Both the position numbers and the translations under genes were made by a program. Positions 33,467 to 36,835 of a stretch of DNA of 36,835 nucleotides are shown here, piece by piece (within the stretch, counting starts at the first letter, position 1; each line of letters begins with the position of its first letter). The stretch is from Promethearchaeia archaeon. GTDB lineage: Archaea > Asgardarchaeota > Lokiarchaeia > Sigyniarchaeales > SOKP01. The stretch is from NCBI GenBank assembly GCA_029856125.1, contig JAHQWJ010000061.1, forward strand, positions 1 through 36,835. Direction: 5' to 3'. The notes beneath the pieces are model-generated. The model was not told the origin of the DNA, made no database searches, and saw only the letters and a program-made list of their open reading frames with translations.

Positions 33467-34087
33467 TCAAATGTTTCCCTCAATAATGTTATTTTTATTT
33501 AGACTACCTTGAATAATCACATCTTCTATATTCTTTAAAAACTCAGTTTTAAGGTCTATTGTAAGTGTTTTTAAATATGCTATTAAATCATCTACTTTCA
33601 ATTGTTTTCGTAAGATTGATAACTTTAAAAGCGAATTCTTCCGACCAACTCGAATTAATTCACCCAAACCTTTCTTTATGACTGGTAAATTTTGGAGCGA
33701 TGTGATTGAAAAAATTACATTAAAAGTATCTTGTCTTAGCGGTAAGTTTTCGATATCTCCTAAAATTAGATTTATATCTTCAATATCTTTTATTTTTTTA
33801 GATTTGTCACAAAAGTTCATTAGCATTTTCCAAGAAATATCTATTCCAATATATTTGACCTTCTTCTTTAGATTATCGATATTTAAGTTAAAAACATGTT
33901 CAATTAATAGGCCTGTACCACAACCAGCATCTAGAATGGTTTTATAATTTAAATTACAATTTCTAAAAAGAATTTTATACTTTTCTTTTTGGATTTTACG
34001 ATATCTATCATCATAAAAGCTTGCAGTTGAATTATATTTGGCGATAATATTTTTTTTTCTCTCTGAATCTTTAGTTGGAGGTTTCAA
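33467..34087 (-). CDS. Small class I SAM-dependent methyltransferase
   Basis: A 206-residue methyltransferase. Motif I is ILDAGCGTGLLIEHVF near residue 52, followed by KYIGIDISWKMLMNF (motif II acidic residue), LGDIENLPLRQDTFNVIFSI and the helical tail. The core is of the UbiE/BioC type. The substrate is unknown. Its stop lies 11 bp from the TetR stop on the other strand, and its start is 93 bp from the LSm start, which diverges from it. Confidence 0.85.
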   Translation of the reverse strand: MKPPTKDSERKKNIIAKYNSTASFYDDRYRKIQKEKYKILFRNCNLNYKTILDAGCGTGLLIEHVFNLNIDNLKKKVKYIGIDISWKMLMNFCDKSKKIKDIEDINLILGDIENLPLRQDTFNVIFSITSLQNLPVIKKGLGELIRVGRKNSLLKLSILRKQLKVDDLIAYLKTLTIDLKTEFLKNIEDVIIQGSLNKNNIIEGNI

Positions 34088-34170
34088 TATTCTTAGAAAG
34101 GTTTTAATTGAAAAAAGTTTTTCTTTAAATTATCTTTTTAATAATAATAATATATATGTTTTTTTAATAA

Positions 34171-34175
34171 GTGAT
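34171..34175 (+). promoter_or_regulatory. Shine-Dalgarno GTGAT for LSm
   Basis: GTGAT matches the archaeal anti-Shine-Dalgarno and lies 5 nt before the LSm ATG. A TATA-like AATATATATG is about 30 bp upstream. Confidence 0.5.
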
Positions 34176-34180
34176 AAAGA

Positions 34181-34435
34181 ATGTCAAGTCAGAATAATAG
34201 AAATAAGAACCCTTTAAATATATTACAGGCCGCTCAAAACAGTCAAATCTTGCTCAGATTAAAAGATGGTACAGAATACAAGGGTTTATTAAAAGAGATC
34301 GATGCTTACATGAACATGATTCTAGAAAATGCTACGGAAATCATGGACGGCAGCCCTGTGGCAAAATACAACGAGATTTTTATACGCGGGAATAATCTGC
34401 TGTTTATAAAACCAGATGCTTCTCAAATTATGTAA
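34181..34435 (+). CDS. Sm-like archaeal protein (LSm/SmAP)
   Basis: An 84-residue RNA-binding protein that forms Sm-type rings in archaea. The Sm1 motif is ILLRLKDGTEYKGLLKEIDA followed by YMNMILENA. The Sm2 motif is EIFIRGNNLLFI, with the Arg and Gly that contact RNA. It is followed after 14 bp by the AIG2-like gene. A partial, decayed second copy of its 3' half lies at 35432-35549, so the gene was once duplicated. Confidence 0.93.
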   Translation: MSSQNNRNKNPLNILQAAQNSQILLRLKDGTEYKGLLKEIDAYMNMILENATEIMDGSPVAKYNEIFIRGNNLLFIKPDASQIM

Positions 34436-34449
34436 GTTGAGAGCAAAAA

Positions 34450-34893
34450 TTGAAAATTAGCAACACTCCAGATTCTAATTTCATTTCAGTTATTGGTTAT
34501 GGTACGTTCATAACCCGTGGTCTTTGGAAAAATAAATTCAATGTTGAAGTGTGCACTGTAATTAATTATTCAAGGATTTTCCCCGGAAATAACTGGTTCC
34601 CTTACGCGTTAAAATCAGCTGGCTCATTTAAAGCGTTAAAATTTGATGTTACTAAAGAAGAAATATATTTCTTGGATAAAATCGAAGGCGTAAACAACGG
34701 CTTGTTTAAACGAGTAATGGTTGATATTTTATTAAAAAATAATCGGCCCTCGTCTGCTTTTATGTACGTTCCTACTGAAGAGACGATAGTTTCTCAAAAA
34801 TTAGCTTTAGAATCAGACAAAATTGATCGATGGAAAGAGAAAATCAAGAAGATACCAGAAGTTGTAAGAAAATTTCCCGATTTGTTCACATGA
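34450..34893 (+). CDS. AIG2/gamma-glutamylcyclotransferase-like protein
   Basis: A 147-residue protein resembling the AIG2/gamma-glutamylcyclotransferase fold: VIGYGTFITRGLWKNKFNVE near the start, then NWFPYALKSAGSFKALKFDV and LDKIEGVNNGLFKRVMVDIL. The family may process gamma-glutamylamines or glutathione-like compounds. The start is TTG at 34450, and a TTG is conserved at the same place in the decayed second copy (35564). It is 14 bp after LSm and probably co-transcribed. Activity is inferred; the substrate is unknown. Confidence 0.75.
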   Translation: MKISNTPDSNFISVIGYGTFITRGLWKNKFNVEVCTVINYSRIFPGNNWFPYALKSAGSFKALKFDVTKEEIYFLDKIEGVNNGLFKRVMVDILLKNNRPSSAFMYVPTEETIVSQKLALESDKIDRWKEKIKKIPEVVRKFPDLFT

Positions 34894-34948
34894 TTAAGAG
34901 ATAATCTTTGAAACTACAATTTTATTCCAAATATTTGAATATGATGCA
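34894..34948 (-). pseudogene. 3'-end remnant of a second PPP phosphatase gene
   Basis: Read on the minus strand the 55 bp encode the tail ASYSNIWNKIVVSKIIS plus stop. It matches the real phosphatase end (ASYAIIRNKTVTPKIIS) at 11 of 17 residues, in the same frame and at a constant offset of 738 bp. A 21-bp identical block spans its stop region and the end of the AIG2-like gene. The rest of this phosphatase copy is gone. Confidence 0.7.
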
Positions 34949-35000
34949 AATCAGCTAAATATATAAAAACTTTGACAATAAAAACAAAAATTCATCTCTC

Positions 35001-35375
35001 TTAGGGATAGTATATTCCAGGAGGATGTAATTTATGTTGACACTGTTGATTAAACGTATAACAAGGCTCGCAATACCATGCATTTAAAACAGGGTTGTAT
35101 ACTAAATCCAAATCTCTCCTACCGCACAAACTACAATGAACAACCGAACGGGAAAAATGAAGCTTCAATTTTTCGCTTTCAAAATATATTCTCAGATTTT
35201 TTTCTTTCTTTTCGGCGTAATTCAGCGATTCGTCGTGCCTAACGGTATCCATTTCTTTAATATATCTCGAATAATGAAGCTCAAATGCCTTACAAAGCAG
35301 ATTTCTTAATTCAGTTCTAATTTTGCGCAATCGAGGATCTTTAAGTGTGATTAATCGTTTTTCCTTTTTTCTCAT
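35001..35375 (-). CDS. Hypothetical zinc-ribbon protein
   Basis: A 124-residue protein. The first ~75 residues are strongly basic and helical, with many Lys, Arg and Glu. Then HCSLCGRRDLDLVYNPVLNA and WYCEPCYTFNQQC form two CxxC pairs of a zinc ribbon, and the tail is HKLHPPGIYYP. I do not recognise a characterised family. It lies in the place where the lost copy of the phosphatase gene would have been. The frame is intact, and the ordered cysteines and charged helix argue for a real gene. Confidence 0.72.
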   Translation of the reverse strand: MRKKEKRLITLKDPRLRKIRTELRNLLCKAFELHYSRYIKEMDTVRHDESLNYAEKKEKNLRIYFESEKLKLHFSRSVVHCSLCGRRDLDLVYNPVLNAWYCEPCYTFNQQCQHKLHPPGIYYP

Positions 35376-35431
35376 AATTTAATAATAAAAAAATTAAAAT
35401 TTAAGCTTTATTCTCTTAAAAAGGCATCTGG

Positions 35432-35631
35432 GATTCTAGAGAACGCAACTGAAATCATGGATGGTAGCCCAATGGCGAAAGACAACGAAATTTTTATATG
35501 TGGTAATAATTTACCGTTTATGAAACCAGACGCTTCCCAAATTATGTAAATTGAGAATATTCATTGAGAAAAAACATTTTACTATATTCTGATTTCATTT
35601 AAGTTGAAATATTCCCAATCTATTTACATGA
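35432..35631 (+). pseudogene. Remnant of duplicated LSm and AIG2-like genes
   Basis: Bases 35435-35549 align without gaps to the 3' half of LSm at offset 1114, with 95 of 115 bases identical by my count. The encoded tail has five changes in 37 residues, including loss of the RNA-binding Arg of the Sm2 motif (IFIRGNN becomes IFICGNN) and Leu to Pro. After it the start of the AIG2-like gene is still visible (TTG at 35564, then an in-frame TGA), and then a deletion of 376 bp joins to the last bases of that gene. The offset changes from 1114 to 738 across the deletion. Confidence 0.8.
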
Positions 35632-36528
35632 TTAAGAGATAATCTTAGGTGTCACAGTTTTATTTCTAATAATTGCGTACGATGCAGGAATTATGGGTAC
35701 CGTACCTCGATAATTAGCCGAAGAAAAAATTGACAGCAATCGTTTGTTAAAAAACCACTTGTAACCCTCAGGAAACCTTTCATGAGCTCTTATTAAGTAA
35801 TCTAATTTGTTTTCTCGCATAAAATCTGTAAATACATCCTTTCCAAAGAATTTTATATCTTTTCCCCTAAAACTTTCCGTAAAGCCTTTTAGATTGGGTT
35901 TAGGATCGTTCCACATAATTTGAAGTAGACTTTTAGCTGTGTTTTCAAAAGTCCAATTAATTTCTGATGTTTTAGTACCTCTTAATCTATTAATAGCATT
36001 AATATCCTCTGGAATGCCACCATGAAGACATAATATGGATTCATTAACTAAAACACAATAGGGAAGTGCGTTGTATATAGCTTCAACTTGGTTAAATTTC
36101 TTAGGGTCCTTAAATCGTTTCAGAAAATCTTGAAAAAACCCATAATTCTTATTAACTTCTAAGGTTTCGTGGTTCCCCCTTAGAAGATAAAATTTATTAG
36201 AATCTTTAATTTTCAATGCTAGGACCAAAATAAGACATTCTAACTGATATAAACCACGATCAACGATATCACCTAAAAAGATAACATATTTCGGGTTCTC
36301 TGGTTTGATGATTTCCACCAATCTCATCAAACTTTTCAAATCCCCATGGAGATCTCCAATTACAATTACTTTCTCATGTGGATATTTTTGCTTTAACTCC
36401 AATATTATAGTTTCTTCTCTAAACAGCTTAACTGCTTCACGAAAAACTAAACTAAGCTGATCAAAATCTAATTTAGTTATTAAGTATGGATTTTTTATTA
36501 TATTATTTAGGAATGATTGTTCTATCAA
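35632..36528 (-). CDS. PPP-family serine/threonine protein phosphatase (eukaryote-like)
   Basis: A 298-residue metal-dependent phosphatase of the PP1/PP2A superfamily. The signature is complete: GDLHG at 58-62, GDIVDRG at 86-92, LRGNHE at 116-121, CLHGG at 167-171, MWNDP at 205-209, RAHE at 247-250 and SSANY at 269-273. The last three blocks resemble eukaryotic PP1/PP2A (WSDP, RAHQ, SAPNY) more than simple bacterial calcineurin-like enzymes. It dephosphorylates protein Ser/Thr by family; the target is unknown. A minus-strand TTTTTAAAATAGC at 36551-36563 is a likely TATA box about 25-30 bp before the ATG. It is the surviving phosphatase of a tandem duplication. Confidence 0.93.
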   Translation of the reverse strand: MIEQSFLNNIIKNPYLITKLDFDQLSLVFREAVKLFREETIILELKQKYPHEKVIVIGDLHGDLKSLMRLVEIIKPENPKYVIFLGDIVDRGLYQLECLILVLALKIKDSNKFYLLRGNHETLEVNKNYGFFQDFLKRFKDPKKFNQVEAIYNALPYCVLVNESILCLHGGIPEDINAINRLRGTKTSEINWTFENTAKSLLQIMWNDPKPNLKGFTESFRGKDIKFFGKDVFTDFMRENKLDYLIRAHERFPEGYKWFFNKRLLSIFSSANYRGTVPIIPASYAIIRNKTVTPKIIS

Positions 36529-36550
36529 TTTTCACATATGATTAAATGGT

Positions 36551-36592
36551 GCTATTTTAAAAATCTCTAATAACAATATCGTTATTTTAAAA
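36551..36592 (-). promoter_or_regulatory. Promoter region of the PPP phosphatase
   Basis: TATTTTAAAA occurs twice (36553-36562 and 36583-36592). The first copy is suitably placed as TATA box. An imperfect inverted repeat AATAAC-N6-GTTATT lies between and partly overlaps the second (36569-36586). Confidence 0.35.
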
Positions 36593-36692
36593 TTAATATC
36601 TTACAGTTTTATAAATAAAGGCTATGATTATAAAAGTAGATATAATAAAAGCCTTTAATGAAATGATTTCTAAATCGGTTTACTGAAAAATT

Positions 36693-36835
36693 TTGCCATA
36701 TAAAAGCACTACTTTTACCTTAGAATCGGTAATTAAGAATTTCGAAGAAAAAAGAATTACTGAAAAAATCAATACCCGCAATCGAGGGGTAATATATACA
36801 CCTCAACCGATTGCTGATCTAATGGTATTAAATAT
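36693..36835 (+). CDS. N-terminus of a probable DNA methyltransferase (continues beyond window)
   Basis: About 47 codons are visible from TTG 36693. The segment NTRNRGVIYTPQPIADLMVL matches the region before the SAM-binding motif in N6-adenine DNA methyltransferases of restriction-modification systems, where RG-x-Y-TP-x-x-I-x-x-MV is typical. The same frame runs upstream to ATG 36624 but is broken by TGA at 36684-36686. Either the gene starts late, or it has a nonsense mutation. The protein is truncated by the window edge, so the family call is provisional. Confidence 0.5.
   Translation, partial: MPYKSTTFTLESVIKNFEEKRITEKINTRNRGVIYTPQPIADLMVLN

Noticed and set aside
36684..36686. TGA as a selenocysteine codon
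   Set aside because: Lokiarchaeota use selenocysteine, but the frame is a DNA methyltransferase-like protein with no redox site and no SECIS-like hairpin was seen. The Hdr, MvhD and FrhB frames in the window use ordinary cysteine codons.
1..36835. CRISPR arrays, tRNA, rRNA or insertion sequences
   Set aside because: No regular spaced repeats, no T-loop plus acceptor pattern in the gaps, and no transposase-like frame were found by eye. The only long repeat is the LSm-phosphatase duplication.

Overview
The window is AT-rich archaeal DNA and most likely comes from an Asgard archaeon of the Lokiarchaeia/Promethearchaeota type. Archaeal core genes are present: elongation factor 1-beta beside a small zinc-ribbon protein, a stand-alone GMP synthase ATP-pyrophosphatase subunit, RIO2 kinase and an Sm-like protein. 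They sit beside eukaryote-flavoured genes: a Ras/Rab-like small GTPase, a PP1/PP2A-like phosphatase and a gelsolin-like domain on a membrane protein. Bacterial-type MutS and MutL are also present. Lineage placement is inference from gene content; no rRNA or tRNA gene is visible.

Bases 1-9231 (minus strand) hold a tightly packed heterodisulfide-reductase operon read as hdrC, hdrB, frhB-like, a short HdrA, a second HdrA, an MvhD-like subunit and a long HdrA cut by the left edge. The long HdrA is a head-to-tail fusion of the same two modules that the two preceding genes encode separately. A cysteine-rich 92-residue protein lies just upstream, and an Lrp/AsnC regulator is transcribed divergently. 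The set looks like a soluble, flavin-based electron-bifurcating or confurcating complex, fed by F420 or another FrhB substrate rather than by a hydrogenase encoded here.

Bases 10166-24040 are housekeeping and mixed metabolism: a tiny Cys protein, guaAb, msrA, an acyl-CoA ligase, a small GTPase facing a zinc/winged-helix protein, the zinc-ribbon and EF1-beta pair, mutL, a GT87-like membrane protein, mutS, a crotonase, and an alpha/beta hydrolase whose nucleophile serine is replaced by alanine. Bases 24244-29867 encode the four subunits of a pyruvate-type 2-oxoacid:ferredoxin oxidoreductase. Its gamma gene is separated from delta-alpha-beta by an opposing four-PAS histidine kinase. The ferredoxin it reduces could exchange electrons with the Hdr complex, and the acyl-CoA ligase and crotonase would supply or use acyl-CoAs.

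Bases 30032-34087 carry the gelsolin-like membrane protein, RIO2, and a TetR regulator flanked by two methyltransferases. The TetR promoter is bracketed by two copies of the palindrome TGAGTA-N2-TACTCA. Bases 34181-36528 are an old tandem duplication of an LSm / AIG2-like / phosphatase block in which each copy has lost different genes. One copy keeps LSm and the AIG2-like gene, the other keeps the phosphatase, and readable remnants of the lost genes remain. The right edge enters what looks like the start of a DNA methyltransferase with an in-frame TGA upstream.
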